From the NCBI RefSeq assembly GCF_000504205.1, contig NZ_AZAJ01000001.1, forward strand, positions 124,001-188,000: a stretch of 64,000 nucleotides of DNA. Reading direction: 5' to 3'. The notes under the pieces were generated by a model. The model saw only the letters and a list, made by a program, of their open reading frames with translations, made no database searches and was not told where the DNA came from. A program made the position numbers and the translations under genes. Shown one piece after another: positions 24,972-34,814 of this stretch. Within the stretch, counting starts at the first letter, position 1; the number at the start of each line of letters is the position of its first letter. This stretch comes from Methanolobus tindarius DSM 2278. Its GTDB lineage: Archaea; Halobacteriota; Methanosarcinia; Methanosarcinales; Methanosarcinaceae.

Positions 24972-25741
24972 AAATTGAAGACAAGTTTGCAGAACTTAAA
25001 GAGAGGAATGAAAAGGCACTTATTGCCTACGTCTGTGCAGGTGATCCTTCATCTGAAGCTACAAAAGAAATTGTTAATGCACTTGTAAAAGGCGGAGCAG
25101 ATATTGTTGAGCTGGGTCTCCCATTTTCAGATCCTGTTGCAGACGGACCTACGATACAGGCAGCATCAACCAGAGCTTTGGAAGCAGGCATGAACCCGGA
25201 TCTTTATTTTGAAATGGCAGCATCAATTAAGGAAAATGTTCCTCTGGTATGCATGACATACTATAATCTAATATACAAAAGAGGAAACGAGAAATTTGCC
25301 AGGGATTGTGCTGAGGCAGGAATTACAGGAATTATTGTACCAGATCTTCCTGCAGAAGAAGCAGACGAACTACATGCTGCATGCAAACAGAATGGCGTTG
25401 ACCTGATATTCCTTATCACACCCGTCACAACAGGAAAAAGGATGGAAAAGAACCTGGAAAAAACATCCGGTTTTGTCTATATCGTTTCAAGACTTGGAGT
25501 CACCGGAGAAAGAGTTGATGTTGCAGAGTCTACAAAGAACATACTTTCCCGCATTGATACAACAGTTCCAAAGGCAGTTGGGTTTGGAATATCCAACGGA
25601 CAGCAGGCTGCAGAAGTTATCAAAGCAGGTGCTGATGCCGTAATTGTAGGTTCTGCTTTTGTAAACATAATCGCTTCAGGTGAGAATGTAAATGAAAGAG
25701 TAGAGAAACTTGCATCAGAATTAAAGAAAAGCTGCAGATAA
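24968..25741 (+). CDS. trpA: Tryptophan synthase alpha chain
   Basis: TrpA cleaves indole-glycerol phosphate and channels indole to TrpB. Catalytic residues are in [18 protein letters not shown] (Glu and Asp), with the [11 protein letters not shown] and SRLGVTGER segments and the phosphate loop [12 protein letters not shown] 24968 is chosen because AAAGGAGG ends seven bases before it; the earlier TTG would be too close. Confidence 0.97.
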   Translation: MKIEDKFAELKERNEKALIAYVCAGDPSSEATKEIVNALVKGGADIVELGLPFSDPVADGPTIQAASTRALEAGMNPDLYFEMAASIKENVPLVCMTYYNLIYKRGNEKFARDCAEAGITGIIVPDLPAEEADELHAACKQNGVDLIFLITPVTTGKRMEKNLEKTSGFVYIVSRLGVTGERVDVAESTKNILSRIDTTVPKAVGFGISNGQQAAEVIKAGADAVIVGSAFVNIIASGENVNERVEKLASELKKSCR

Positions 25742-25826
25742 TTTACTGCCAGCTTTTTTCCTATTTTAAATTAGAATCAATTTTTAATTTAAACTGTTTT
25801 TAAAAAAGCAAATTAGAGAATGCAAA

Positions 25827-26969
25827 TCATTCTCCAAAAAGCTGATCCACAAACCACTGAGGATCGAATTTACGAATATCATCATATCCCTGCCCCATTC
25901 CAAGGAACAATATTGGTTTTCCTGTTATGTAGGCAATGGAGATTGCTGCACCACCTTTGGAATCGGCATCTGTTTTTGTCAGAATTGAACCGCTTATAGG
26001 AACTGCATCATTAAACTGTGCTGCCCTTTCTACAGCATCGTTGCCTGCAACTGCTTCATCCACAAAGATAATGAGGTCCGGAGGAGCTACACGGCAGACT
26101 TTTTTAAGCTGCTCCATGAGGTTAATATTGGTATGCATCCTGCCTGCGGTGTCAGATAATACTACATCCACATTATGTGCTTTTGCATGCTGCATTGCAT
26201 CATAAATAACAGCAGCCGGGTCACCCTGCTCCTGATGTTTAATTATTTTTACACCAATATTATCAGCATGGATTGCAAGCTGATCAATAGCTCCTGCCCT
26301 GAATGTGTCACCTGCAGCAACTACAACGGACATACCCTGATCCTTGAAACGTTTGGAAAGCTTGGCAATTGAAGTGGTCTTTCCAGTTCCGTTTATACCG
26401 ATAAAAACAATATGCACCGGCTTTTCAGCTTTTTCCACATATTCATCAAGGTCAAATACATTGGCACTCATCACATCATAGATTGCATTTTTCAGAGCAT
26501 CTTCAACAATGTTCCCCGTATTGCTACCAATACGTCTTCTGGTCCCAACCAGCTGGCTCTTTACTGAGTTTACAATTGCTTCTGAGACTGAAAGTGCAAT
26601 ATCACTCTCAAGAAGTGCCATTTCCAGATCCCAGAGAGGTTCTTCGAGATCATCCTCTTCCAGAATGAATTCTCTTTCAAAAACAAGAGCTTTGGCTTTT
26701 TGTGCGAAACCAAATTTCTTAGTAGTTTTGCTCTCCTCTTTTGGATCGGTCCGGGTTTCTTCAGCTGGAATTTCAGGTTTTTCTTCTAATACTTCCTGTG
26801 AAGAAGGAGAAATTGAAACAGGAGATTCCAGCTCTTCATCAGATTCTACAATTTCCTCTACAATTTCTTCAACGGATTCGATAGCTACAGCTTTTTCATC
26901 TATTTTACTGCCAATCTTATCCTTGAATCCACTGAGTTTTGCCTTGAGTTTATTGAACACGTGATACAA
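25827..26969 (-). CDS. ftsY: Signal recognition particle receptor FtsY
   Basis: The SRP receptor GTPase docks ribosome-SRP complexes at the membrane. An acidic N-terminal A domain (about 1-85) precedes the helical N domain and the G domain with G1 GINGTGKTT (191-199), DTFRAGAIDQL, G3 DTAGRMHTN and G4 TKTDADSKGG. It is the last gene of the conserved translation and targeting block, 41 bases beyond pfdA. Confidence 0.97.
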   Translation of the reverse strand: MYHVFNKLKAKLSGFKDKIGSKIDEKAVAIESVEEIVEEIVESDEELESPVSISPSSQEVLEEKPEIPAEETRTDPKEESKTTKKFGFAQKAKALVFEREFILEEDDLEEPLWDLEMALLESDIALSVSEAIVNSVKSQLVGTRRRIGSNTGNIVEDALKNAIYDVMSANVFDLDEYVEKAEKPVHIVFIGINGTGKTTSIAKLSKRFKDQGMSVVVAAGDTFRAGAIDQLAIHADNIGVKIIKHQEQGDPAAVIYDAMQHAKAHNVDVVLSDTAGRMHTNINLMEQLKKVCRVAPPDLIIFVDEAVAGNDAVERAAQFNDAVPISGSILTKTDADSKGGAAISIAYITGKPILFLGMGQGYDDIRKFDPQWFVDQLFGE

Positions 26970-27010
26970 CTCGCAAGTTTGTTAAAAATAGAAAAAATAG
27001 AAAAAAAGGT

Positions 27011-27448
27011 TCACTGGGAACCTGCATTACCTTGTGGCTGCTGGAGCTTTGCAAGGAATGACTCAATAGCCTGCATCTGCTGGCTTAACTGGGCAAGGGT
27101 GTTATTCATATTATCAAGAGCTGTTGTAAGCTTTTCTCTGCGGCGCTGGAGAATTTCCTTTGCTTCAGGAAGAGGTCTTTCAACAGTTAACCCTGCACCG
27201 ATATCAACCACTGCTTTGTCAGTGTGACTGATATTGGCATATATAAATGAACCGGAACCTATAGGAAACATTATTTCAGAACCAGCGGAAACAGTGTTAA
27301 GCTCATCTATTGTGTTAATTGCTCTATTACAATCTTCCAATGATATCTGGACCATGCTCATCTGCTGCTGAACCATCTCCGCACGCTTTTGAAACTCACG
27401 GTGCTGGTTTGCAAGAACCCTTGGATCCTGTCCATTCATATCCGCCAT
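27011..27448 (-). CDS. pfdA: Prefoldin subunit alpha
   Basis: Two long coiled-coil helices flank a beta hairpin (IMFPIGSGSFIYANI, VDIGAGLTVERPL), the layout of the alpha subunit of the archaeal prefoldin hexamer that passes unfolded chains to the thermosome. It lies three bases downstream of the L18a gene. At 145 residues the length is normal. Confidence 0.93.
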   Translation of the reverse strand: MADMNGQDPRVLANQHREFQKRAEMVQQQMSMVQISLEDCNRAINTIDELNTVSAGSEIMFPIGSGSFIYANISHTDKAVVDIGAGLTVERPLPEAKEILQRRREKLTTALDNMNNTLAQLSQQMQAIESFLAKLQQPQGNAGSQ

Positions 27449-27451
27449 GGA

Positions 27452-27628
27452 TCATGCCTCAGTTATACTTTCGATCTTTATCAAGTTTCTTTTAAGACCA
27501 TGTTGACTGCCGACGAGTGAATACACTTTATCCTCTGCATTCTTCTCGTTCTGGCTCTCAATGACCTTTGTAAACTTTTCCCATGCTATTCCGGCCTTGA
27601 ATGTGCCTTTGACCTGAAATGTCTTCAT
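27452..27628 (-). CDS. rpl18a: Ribosomal protein L18a (LX)
   Basis: This small gene encodes 58 residues beginning [13 protein letters not shown] and ending IKIESITEA, the archaeal LX/L18Ae single-domain form. It sits between eif6 and pfdA, its usual place in archaea. GGTGA lies before the ATG. It contributes to the large ribosomal subunit. Confidence 0.93.
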   Translation of the reverse strand: MKTFQVKGTFKAGIAWEKFTKVIESQNEKNAEDKVYSLVGSQHGLKRNLIKIESITEA

Positions 27629-27646
27629 TTAAATCACCTAAAACCA

Positions 27647-28303
27647 TTATTCTAATAAGTCCAGGGCATCCTCTATTCTTCCCAGTTCATGTCCCGTAGT
27701 CTTCGAACCTGCAACATAACCTTTGGAATTTGCAATCAATCCGGAACCAACCATTTGAGTTCCATAATTAGAGGTCCCAATATCTACGGGAAGATCGAAC
27801 AACTTTTCGAGCATTTCAAGCTCGGTACTGGTTGCCCGCGGATTTACAAGCAAACCTTTATTGGTTGCAACTCCGGCCATCCCTACAGTTTTTGCACCGC
27901 CTATAGTGCCTCTTTTAACATCTACATTAAGAGCTTTCTCAATAGTTTCCACAGATTTATCATTGAGTTCCGGATGTACAAGTGCAGCAGAATCATTTGC
28001 AAGCACAACATTACCTATAGCATTAAGCTTACTTGGTAATTCAACAACAGGAACATCGATCTTTTCTATGCCTCTGACATTGGAATCCATTGGAACAAGC
28101 ACTGCGTTGGAATTTCCCCGACAAAGTGAACCCACAATAGTACTTCCATTGATAAGGGTTTCCACTACATTTGCCTGCAAGAACTGGCCTATCTTTTCAC
28201 GGACAGGCTCAGGTGTACCTAAGGGTACAAGCACTATATTTTCGGTGCATGTTGCAAAAGCCCCTAGAATGGGGCTTTCCTGTATAGTTATAGTTCGTAA
28301 CAT
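27647..28303 (-). CDS. eif6: Translation initiation factor aIF6
   Basis: aIF6 binds the large subunit and prevents premature joining. The five-fold pseudo-repeat of the pentein fold is visible (SPILGAFATCTENIVLVP, GNSNAVLVP, ANDSAALVHP, ATNKGLLVNP, ANSKGYVAG). Length 218 is typical. The order L31e, aIF6, L18a is conserved in archaea. Confidence 0.96.
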   Translation of the reverse strand: MLRTITIQESPILGAFATCTENIVLVPLGTPEPVREKIGQFLQANVVETLINGSTIVGSLCRGNSNAVLVPMDSNVRGIEKIDVPVVELPSKLNAIGNVVLANDSAALVHPELNDKSVETIEKALNVDVKRGTIGGAKTVGMAGVATNKGLLVNPRATSTELEMLEKLFDLPVDIGTSNYGTQMVGSGLIANSKGYVAGSKTTGHELGRIEDALDLLE

Positions 28304-28337
28304 TATATTCTTAAACTGGAATGATACCCGGGATCAT

Positions 28338-28604
28338 TTATGCGAGTTCCGCCTGAACTTCTCCATCCTCGAACTTTGCAGCCCTTATACGGATGGAGAG
28401 AGGTGGTTTCTCAGAACCATGTTCCCATACTTTCTCATTGATAGTCTTGTCTAACTTGATCATGTCAGGCTCAACTTTCATGTGTTTTGTAAGGTATGCT
28501 CTGATAACTTTTACAGCCTTCTTTGATCTCTTCCAGCGAGGGTATTCCTTCACTTCACGGAGAGGGATCGTATAGATCTGCTCTTTTACTATATCTTCTG
28601 CCAT
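28338..28604 (-). CDS. rpl31e: Ribosomal protein L31e
   Basis: The 88-residue protein has the L31e signature [21 protein letters not shown] and [20 protein letters not shown] 28604 is chosen because AGGTGAT lies seven bases upstream. It follows the L39e gene by 13 bases. Confidence 0.96.
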   Translation of the reverse strand: MAEDIVKEQIYTIPLREVKEYPRWKRSKKAVKVIRAYLTKHMKVEPDMIKLDKTINEKVWEHGSEKPPLSIRIRAAKFEDGEVQAELA

Positions 28605-28617
28605 TATCATCACCTAC

Positions 28618-28773
28618 TTATTTCACATCGAGACTGCTTCTTCTCCAGTGTCTTCTCTTTGGATGGCTTACGACCTTACGACCGGTCTTAATGATAACCC
28701 AGGTAGGAACCCTGTGGTTCTGCCTGTGTGCTTTTGCCAACCTTGTCTTCTGTCCTTTAGTATTGTGGCTCAC
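28618..28773 (-). CDS. rpl39e: Ribosomal protein L39e
   Basis: This 51-residue basic protein starts [19 protein letters not shown] and ends [12 protein letters not shown], the invariant L39e sequence lining the exit tunnel. The start is GTG at 28773, with GGTGAG upstream. It lies just before rpl31e on the same strand. Confidence 0.95.
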   Translation of the reverse strand: MSHNTKGQKTRLAKAHRQNHRVPTWVIIKTGRKVVSHPKRRHWRRSSLDVK

Positions 28774-28876
28774 TTGTCTCACCTATGCTATGATTTGTAT
28801 TATAGTATCGATTGAATTTTGAACTTATAACATAATTATTGTATAAATCCTTAATCATGTTGTTCCGTTCGCTGTT

Positions 28877-29485
28877 TCATTCCTTCACGCTTATCTTGCG
28901 TTCGATAACATGTGATTGTACATGAGTGGGGAATATTTCTTTAATCTTTTCAGAACCATGACTTTGAACTATCATTTCCCTTAGTTCAGTTTCATAATCT
29001 GCTTTAAGTACATCCTCACTCAGACCTTCTTCGATGACCAGATGCTTATTCACAAGTTCATTTACTGCAGCACGCCCAAATCCTTTCAAAGGGCATATAT
29101 AGTGAACACCAAACCGATCCTCAATGCTTCTTATCTGTGATAATTCAAGCATAGGAACACGATCATCACGGCGAATTCCGTCAGCAATGAATGTGACATT
29201 AGAGTCGACCGCTAGATGCTCTATAACGCTTCTGTGAATGAAATTGATTGCATTTTTGGGGAAGCCATCCTCCATAATCATATCGTATGCCTTTTCAAGA
29301 ATTGAAACATCAGGTTTGATAATCCTGTGGGCAAAACCAAGCCTCTCTGCAGTTTCAGCAGCTACTTCCCCAACAGGAAGCAGTGAAAAACTACATGTTA
29401 CTAGTTCAACTTCAAAGAAAGGCTCCAGCAGTATTGCGGACAAAGAACTGTCCTTTCCACCACTGAACATTACCGATACATGCAT
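28877..29485 (-). CDS. PP-loop ATPase family protein
   Basis: SGGKDSSLSA (residues 8-17) is the PP-loop that binds ATP in N-type ATP pyrophosphatases such as tRNA-modifying enzymes and asparagine synthetase. IADGIRRDDRVPM is a conserved later segment. Members occupy this position next to L39e in many archaea, but their substrate is not known to me. There are no CxxC motifs of sulfur-transfer enzymes. It is ten bases from the PDCD5-like gene. Confidence 0.75.
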   Translation of the reverse strand: MHVSVMFSGGKDSSLSAILLEPFFEVELVTCSFSLLPVGEVAAETAERLGFAHRIIKPDVSILEKAYDMIMEDGFPKNAINFIHRSVIEHLAVDSNVTFIADGIRRDDRVPMLELSQIRSIEDRFGVHYICPLKGFGRAAVNELVNKHLVIEEGLSEDVLKADYETELREMIVQSHGSEKIKEIFPTHVQSHVIERKISVKE

Positions 29486-29494
29486 GAAGGGCGC

Positions 29495-29857
29495 TCACAT
29501 ACGCTTAATAGTAGTTTCCCTCTTTTTGGGCTGCATCTGAACCAGAAGCTGTTTGAGTTTTTCATCGTCGATCATGGATTGTAGCCTGCCACTCTGTGCA
29601 AGCATGATCAACTGGTTTTCAAGCTGCTCAACAAGTTCCTTACGGGACATGCGTAGATTTGTCAGCCTTTCACGCGCTTCCGGAGTCAGGATCTGACGCA
29701 TCAGAGCCTGCTTCTTTGCTTCCATCTCAGCCTGCATTTGCTCCTGTTGCATTGCAGCCTGCATATCAGCTCCGCCTGCCTGTTGTTGAGCTGCCTGTTG
29801 CTGCTGCTGGATTTGTGCAAGTCTTTTTCTTCTTATCTCTTCAAGGTCATCAGTCAT
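29495..29857 (-). CDS. PDCD5-family DNA-binding protein
   Basis: The 120-residue protein starts MTDDLEEIRRKRLAQIQ, then a Gln/Ala-rich segment, and contains ILTPEARERLTNLRMSRKE and the three-helix bundle of the PDCD5/TFAR19 family, which is conserved beside rps19e in archaea. ATG 29857 has GGTGA five bases upstream. The function is uncertain; nucleic-acid binding is documented for relatives. Confidence 0.92.
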   Translation of the reverse strand: MTDDLEEIRRKRLAQIQQQQQAAQQQAGGADMQAAMQQEQMQAEMEAKKQALMRQILTPEARERLTNLRMSRKELVEQLENQLIMLAQSGRLQSMIDDEKLKQLLVQMQPKKRETTIKRM

Positions 29858-29924
29858 GAAAGTCACCTTTGCTTATAAGATTAAGCAGTGATTCCTTATA
29901 GAAGTTATCGAACTGGAATCGCAC

Positions 29925-30374
29925 TCAGTATTTTGCAAGACCTGGAATGGTTTCCAGAAGATCTTGTTTTACCTCATATGCAACATTGTCAAGCATGGAC
30001 TGTCCCTGTGGGGATACCACACGACCGCTCTTGAGAGTGCGTACAAAACCTGCTTCTTCAAGCTGCTGAAGTGCAGTTCTTGCTATTGCACCGCTGCCCT
30101 TTGCCTTTTTGCCAGGAGCAACGCCTCTGTCCTTCTTTCCACCATAGACAGATCTCATTCTCTCAACACCGATTGGGCCCTGGGTGTATACAGTTCTAAG
30201 TACTGCTGCACATCTTGTGTACCACCATTCAGTATCGATTGGTGGAAGTTCCTTGTGCACACCTGTCTTCACGTATGTTGCCCATTCAGGTGCATTTACT
30301 TTATCGTTATCTTTCAACTTTTCTGCTACCTTTGCTATAAACTCGGCTGCAGGAACGTCATATACAGTTGTCAT
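29925..30374 (-). CDS. rps19e: Ribosomal protein S19e
   Basis: The protein carries the S19e signature [32 protein letters not shown] and [19 protein letters not shown]. Length 149 is typical. It opens the conserved block that runs to ftsY. A TATA element at about 30483-30490 would give a leader of some 80 bases. Confidence 0.96.
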   Translation of the reverse strand: MTTVYDVPAAEFIAKVAEKLKDNDKVNAPEWATYVKTGVHKELPPIDTEWWYTRCAAVLRTVYTQGPIGVERMRSVYGGKKDRGVAPGKKAKGSGAIARTALQQLEEAGFVRTLKSGRVVSPQGQSMLDNVAYEVKQDLLETIPGLAKY

Positions 30375-30518
30375 TAATATTCTCCTGAATTATAATATCT
30401 GTTAAGATACCCACCATCTGCAGGACTCAATTGCATCAAGTGATTAGTTCAGCTGGATTTGTGATGTTTAAACTATTGAGTAGTATATACGTTTTTCGGC
30501 AGTTTTCGCCAAAAAGTA

Positions 30519-31790
30519 TTATTTTCTGAAGGTCTGCTCCCTTGCAGGACCTACAGAAATAATATCTATCTTTACACCCATCTTATCTTCAAGATAAGTT
30601 ACATAGTCCTGGGCTGTCTGTGGAAGATCGTTGAATTCCTTCACACCGGTAAGATCACTGTCCCATCCCTGAAGGTCTTCGTATACCGGTTTGCATCTTG
30701 CAAGTTCGGAAGTATCTTCAGGAGGATAATCTATTACTTTTCCATCCAGCTCATAAGCAACACAAACTTTTACCGTGTCAAGATTGGATAAAACATCTAA
30801 TTTAGTAAGTGCAATGGATGTGTAACCATTCAGGTAAATTGCTTTCCTTAGCAGTGGAAGGTCAAACCATCCACACCTTCTGGATCTGCCGGTAGTAGTA
30901 CCAAACTCCCCACCAACATCCTGTATTTGCTTACCGATGTCATCAAAGAGTTCTGTAGGTAATGGGCCTTCTCCAACCCTTGTGATATATGCTTTCACAA
31001 TCGCCAGCACTTCATCAACCCTTGTTGGCCCTACACCAATATTGGCACATGCGGAACCTGCAATTGTACAGGAAGAAGTTACAAACTTCTGGGTTCCATG
31101 AATTACATCGAGATGAGTTCCCTGTGCACCTTCCGCAAGGACATTCTTACCTTCATCAAGTGCCTTGTTAACTTCATAAGAAACATCCGTTACATAAGAA
31201 GCAAAACGCTTACCAAGTTTCACATATTTGTCAATAAGCTCCTGATCCATAACTATAGAAGGATCACCACCAAGCTCTTTTATAGCTGCTTCTTTTGATG
31301 CTGCCAGATCTTCAAGTCTTTTAAGGAACTTTTCTTTATCAGCAAGATCACCCATGCGGACTTCGTCCCTGGCAACCTTATCAATATATGCAAAACCAAT
31401 ACCACGTTTTGTAGTGCCTATCTTTTCAGTCCTCTGCGATTCCCTCAGGCCATCCAGTTCAATGTGATATGGCATTATAATACTGGCTTTGGCATCGACA
31501 CCTACCCTTGTTGCATCTAAATTAATGCCACCTTCTGCAAGCATATCAAGTTCTTCTGCCAGCACTTCGGGATTAACAACAGTACCCGGACCTATTAGTA
31601 CTCTTGAATCTAAAAGAAAACCAGATGGAATGAGGTGAAGCTTGTATACATCCTCACCTACTTTAACAGTGTGTCCCGCATTGTTTCCACCCTGGAAACG
31701 GACAACCAGATCATAGTTACCGGATATTAGGTCAACTATCTTACCTTTACCTTCATCGCCGAATTGAGCACCAGTAATAATTGTAAACAT
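30519..31790 (-). CDS. purA: Adenylosuccinate synthetase
   Basis: PurA makes adenylosuccinate from IMP, aspartate and GTP. GDEGKGK (11-17) is the GTP loop; GGNNAGHTV, GPGTVVNPE, GIGFAYIDK, TTTGRSRRCGWFD and ALTKLDVL are all present. The 423-residue length agrees with the family. A short stem with T-rich flank (about 30491-30512) lies just past the stop. Confidence 0.97.
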   Translation of the reverse strand: MFTIITGAQFGDEGKGKIVDLISGNYDLVVRFQGGNNAGHTVKVGEDVYKLHLIPSGFLLDSRVLIGPGTVVNPEVLAEELDMLAEGGINLDATRVGVDAKASIIMPYHIELDGLRESQRTEKIGTTKRGIGFAYIDKVARDEVRMGDLADKEKFLKRLEDLAASKEAAIKELGGDPSIVMDQELIDKYVKLGKRFASYVTDVSYEVNKALDEGKNVLAEGAQGTHLDVIHGTQKFVTSSCTIAGSACANIGVGPTRVDEVLAIVKAYITRVGEGPLPTELFDDIGKQIQDVGGEFGTTTGRSRRCGWFDLPLLRKAIYLNGYTSIALTKLDVLSNLDTVKVCVAYELDGKVIDYPPEDTSELARCKPVYEDLQGWDSDLTGVKEFNDLPQTAQDYVTYLEDKMGVKIDIISVGPAREQTFRK

Positions 31791-31835
31791 GGGTGCAGAA
31801 TTACCCTGTTGGCTTAATAAAGTTTTGATTGGGCT

Positions 31836-32195
31836 TCAGATATCCTCTTCAAACGCAAGCATACGGCAGCCTTCATCACAGAAGCCTGATGAATCTACCT
31901 TACGACAACGTAAAGCCTTTGTAACTCCCATATCCACAAGAGTATCGATCAGTTTCTCCGCCACGGTGATACTTACGTTGAACTCAGATTGAAGCATGTA
32001 TATGGCATCCGGCCTTTTTATAGAATAGAAACAAGCACGCGATCTTTTGTCTGACTGACAGGTATCATATGCATCACATTTCATAACGCGGGAACTGTTC
32101 TTAAAATGAATGGCAAGCCCCTGCCAAGAGTGTACGTTATGCATACCCTTTATGCCATAGATATTTGCCTTCGTTTTTTCCTTGTGTCTTAACAT
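31836..32195 (-). CDS. Small cysteine-rich protein of unknown function
   Basis: I do not recognise the family. The conserved-looking part starts near MKCDAYDTC and has six cysteines in pairs (KCDAYDTC, RACF, RCRK, FCDEGC), suggesting a zinc or iron-sulfur site, with a helix-turn-helix-like middle (FNVSITVAEKLIDTLVDMG). A TATA box at about 32193-32199 would place transcription inside the longest frame, so the real start is probably ATG 32144 or 32084. It lies upstream of purA on the same strand. Confidence 0.55.
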   Translation of the reverse strand: MLRHKEKTKANIYGIKGMHNVHSWQGLAIHFKNSSRVMKCDAYDTCQSDKRSRACFYSIKRPDAIYMLQSEFNVSITVAEKLIDTLVDMGVTKALRCRKVDSSGFCDEGCRMLAFEEDI

Positions 32196-32420
32196 ATATA
32201 CTTACTAGCAAAACAAAAATATAATTACTTTTTGTTCAAAATATGAACAATCGCTATTTTGCCAAAGGGAAGCTAAAAAAACTAATTAATTGGCATAGGC
32301 TTTTAAATCACCCTAAAAACGCATTGTGGATATATCATCCTAAAAATACAAAAAGTAAGCAACATAATTTCACAAGGTATTAATAGTATCATGGAGTTTT
32401 AATAGACGAGTGGAGATCAA

Positions 32421-32684
32421 ATGCTGACAAGCACAATAATAACCACAACAACCAGTACGATATCTTCAGCAGCGAGTGCCGTGTCAATGACGACACCAGT
32501 AGGACTGCCGGAATACGGTGTACTGGCCGTCGTTGCGCTGATCTTGTTGCTTTCGGCAAAAGAAATTTTATCTGCTTCTGACAAGTGGAATAAATCTCTG
32601 GATTGTTCATTAAATATGACAATCCTGCCGTTGTTGGTATCGTTTGTAGCAATAGTGATCTTCAAGGTATCAGAAATACTCTGA
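32421..32684 (+). CDS. Small membrane protein, two spans
   Basis: The 87 residues include a Thr/Ser-rich start, a hydrophobic span (GVLAVVALILLLSA) and a second near the C-terminus (ILPLLVSFVAIVIF). GGAGATC precedes the ATG. A T-rich terminator-like tract (CTTTTTCTTTTTT) follows the stop. The family is unrecognised. Confidence 0.6.
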   Translation: MLTSTIITTTTSTISSAASAVSMTTPVGLPEYGVLAVVALILLLSAKEILSASDKWNKSLDCSLNMTILPLLVSFVAIVIFKVSEIL

Positions 32685-32779
32685 TGCCTTTTTCTTTTTT
32701 AAATTTCATTACCATATTTTTTAATAAACAATGTTGACCGGCAAAATATCCGGCCAATTAAAACGAAAAACAGTAGTGC

Positions 32780-33781
32780 TCACTTATATCGATTCTTACG
32801 GAATCCTATAAAAATAGCCCCCAGACAAAGCACACCGACTACAGCACCCATCACACCAAGTTCCGGGATTTTACTCTGTATACCTGATAACGATTTGTTT
32901 TCCAGAATGTAACCATCCACCTCACCGGTGTCACTGTCACCTTCTGAGCTTTCGTCTTGGGTGGATTCCATATCAGCATTGTGGAGAATCTTCTCAACTT
33001 CATCACCAACACCGGAAGATTCTTCATCATCATTGCCAAGTGTGTCTGCATCAACAATCTTAAGCTCTGTCCCCGTGTGACTGCTGCTTTTTTTAGTGGA
33101 AGAAGATGAAGATGTGGAAGATGAACTACTGGAACTGTCGTCATCATCACTGGAACCATCGATTGTTCCTAAGGGAATAGACAGAGTCTGCCCACCTACC
33201 GTAAGAGCAAAATTACCCTCAGGCATGTTTTCTGTTGTATACGGATATTCAAAATACCCATCGGAATCTGCAGTAATAGAACCTTTCCCTCCGAAACTCA
33301 GAGTAACTTCGCTACTTGAAGAAGTGCCACTTACTCCTATATCATAGGTTCCACTTGTTATTTTGCTAGTACCAAAAGTAGCAACCCCGTTGTTCACAGT
33401 AACAGGTAGAGATGGCAATCCTTGACCTAAAACATACAGAGTTATATCCAGACTGTCAACACCTTCTGCCCTTAAGCTAAAAGATTCAGAGCCATCCGGT
33501 ATTGTAATTTTTCCTATATGATACTCATAGCTCCCATCTGAAACAGATTGAATTTTTTCAAAAGTAACTGATACAGATATTTCCTCATTCGGAGAAGCCG
33601 TCCCACTAACAGTTACCGTATCTCCAGGAGAAGGATTAGGTGGTGAATAACTAAGATTAGTAACTTCTGCCATTGCTGTTGATGTCATTAACAATACAGC
33701 GGTAACAAGAACCAGCAACAATAATGAACTTTTTTTCATGAGGCCTGTTGGACTATGAAACAGGCTTTTTTTGTGAATCAT
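32780..33781 (-). CDS. Exported, C-terminally anchored surface protein
   Basis: A signal peptide (MKKSSLLLLVLVTAVLL) leads to beta-sandwich material (YSPPNPSPGDTVTVSGTAS), a poly-Asp/Ser linker (about residues 210-235), an acidic region, and a C-terminal PELG motif followed by one span and FRKNRYK, a sorting-signal layout. The start may be the ATG at 33739, directly after a hairpin, instead of 33781. It may be a cell-surface or S-layer-associated protein. Confidence 0.7.
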   Translation of the reverse strand: MIHKKSLFHSPTGLMKKSSLLLLVLVTAVLLMTSTAMAEVTNLSYSPPNPSPGDTVTVSGTASPNEEISVSVTFEKIQSVSDGSYEYHIGKITIPDGSESFSLRAEGVDSLDITLYVLGQGLPSLPVTVNNGVATFGTSKITSGTYDIGVSGTSSSSEVTLSFGGKGSITADSDGYFEYPYTTENMPEGNFALTVGGQTLSIPLGTIDGSSDDDDSSSSSSSTSSSSSTKKSSSHTGTELKIVDADTLGNDDEESSGVGDEVEKILHNADMESTQDESSEGDSDTGEVDGYILENKSLSGIQSKIPELGVMGAVVGVLCLGAIFIGFRKNRYK

Positions 33782-33971
33782 ATAAGATGCATCTCCATAA
33801 ACAATTCTAAGGGATGTTTAGCGCATATACTAATCATTTATTCTTATATTATACTGGTCATCTATTTATTTAATAATTCCTGTAAATTTTTTTAAAAATA
33901 TAGATCTCATGTAATATCATGCAATTATACTTTAGAAATTACAATAAATAGACAAAACTGGCAGAAATAGT

Positions 33972-34814
33972 TCAGGCCATCAGAGGTATTATTCCAAAAA
34001 GGAATATGTTTACCAGACCGTGAGCAAGTGTGATTAAAGGTAAACTGTTTGTTTTCTGGAACATATATCCAAATATCAAACCTGCAAATCCCGTGAAAAA
34101 TATCTCATAAATAGTTCCATAACCAGAGTGCATTACACCGAACAAAAGACTTGCAAGCAACAATCCCTTAAAATCTCCGAAAGATTCTGAAAACCTGGTT
34201 TGAATTAATGACCTGAAAACCAGTTCCTCCACAAAACCGACAAAGAAGATCATGATAATTGAGATCTTTAAAAGACTTGCAATTGAAAGATCAGGTATAA
34301 GATTGCCTGCATGAATAGTGAAATGTTCACCCTGTGCAATAATTATACCCACTATAAATGCAAGAGGAACATACTTAGCCATATTTTTGAAGTGGACACC
34401 TAAGGTCTCTTTTGAGATGTTTTGATGACGTATTACCAGATATGCCGGCACTATCAATGGAGCATATATGTATACATAAAGATTAATCGTCATCTCAGAA
34501 AACACCGGCATAGACATGTTCAAAAGACGAAGAATCGGGAGCAATGTCAAAACCTGAAGACTCCTTGCTACATGAGTCCCATCTATCCATATTGATGAAA
34601 CAGACAATGCAATTAACGTAATGACATGTAATGTTACTCCTGCCCTGTAATTCCCGGAATATAAAAGCAATTCCGCAAGTATTATCATAAGCATAGCAAT
34701 AGAAATAACATAAGTATCTGTCAAACCCGGGATAACAGACTCTATATTCTCAGTTCTCGCTTTTTTGAAACTGTCACGTAAATTCCAGGAACCTTTCAGT
34801 TTCTTGTGTTTCAT
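33972..34814 (-). CDS. CPBP-family intramembrane metalloprotease
   Basis: Several membrane spans and the CPBP motif GFVEELVFRSLIQTR (EExxxR), with later FGVMHSGYG and LAHGLVN histidines, identify an intramembrane glutamic/metal protease (CAAX protease and bacteriocin-processing group). ATG 34814 shares one base with the stop of the upstream gene (TGATG) and has GGAGG seven bases before it, so the longer frame starting at 34841 is rejected. The substrate is unknown. Confidence 0.88.
   Translation of the reverse strand: MKHKKLKGSWNLRDSFKKARTENIESVIPGLTDTYVISIAMLMIILAELLLYSGNYRAGVTLHVITLIALSVSSIWIDGTHVARSLQVLTLLPILRLLNMSMPVFSEMTINLYVYIYAPLIVPAYLVIRHQNISKETLGVHFKNMAKYVPLAFIVGIIIAQGEHFTIHAGNLIPDLSIASLLKISIIMIFFVGFVEELVFRSLIQTRFSESFGDFKGLLLASLLFGVMHSGYGTIYEIFFTGFAGLIFGYMFQKTNSLPLITLAHGLVNIFLFGIIPLMA

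Noticed and set aside
26509-26964. Plus-strand frame of 151 codons opposite ftsY
   Set aside because: It is a shadow of the acidic A domain; Ser-rich composition mirrors Glu/Asp codons.
30485-30518. Inverted repeat after purA as an operator
   Set aside because: The stem GGC/GCC with flanking A/T runs is short and imperfect; it is more likely a terminator or part of the rps19e promoter.
32389-32665. Two minus-strand frames opposite the small membrane protein gene
   Set aside because: The plus-strand frame has GGAGATC at the right spacing and sensible membrane spans; the minus frames lack start signals.
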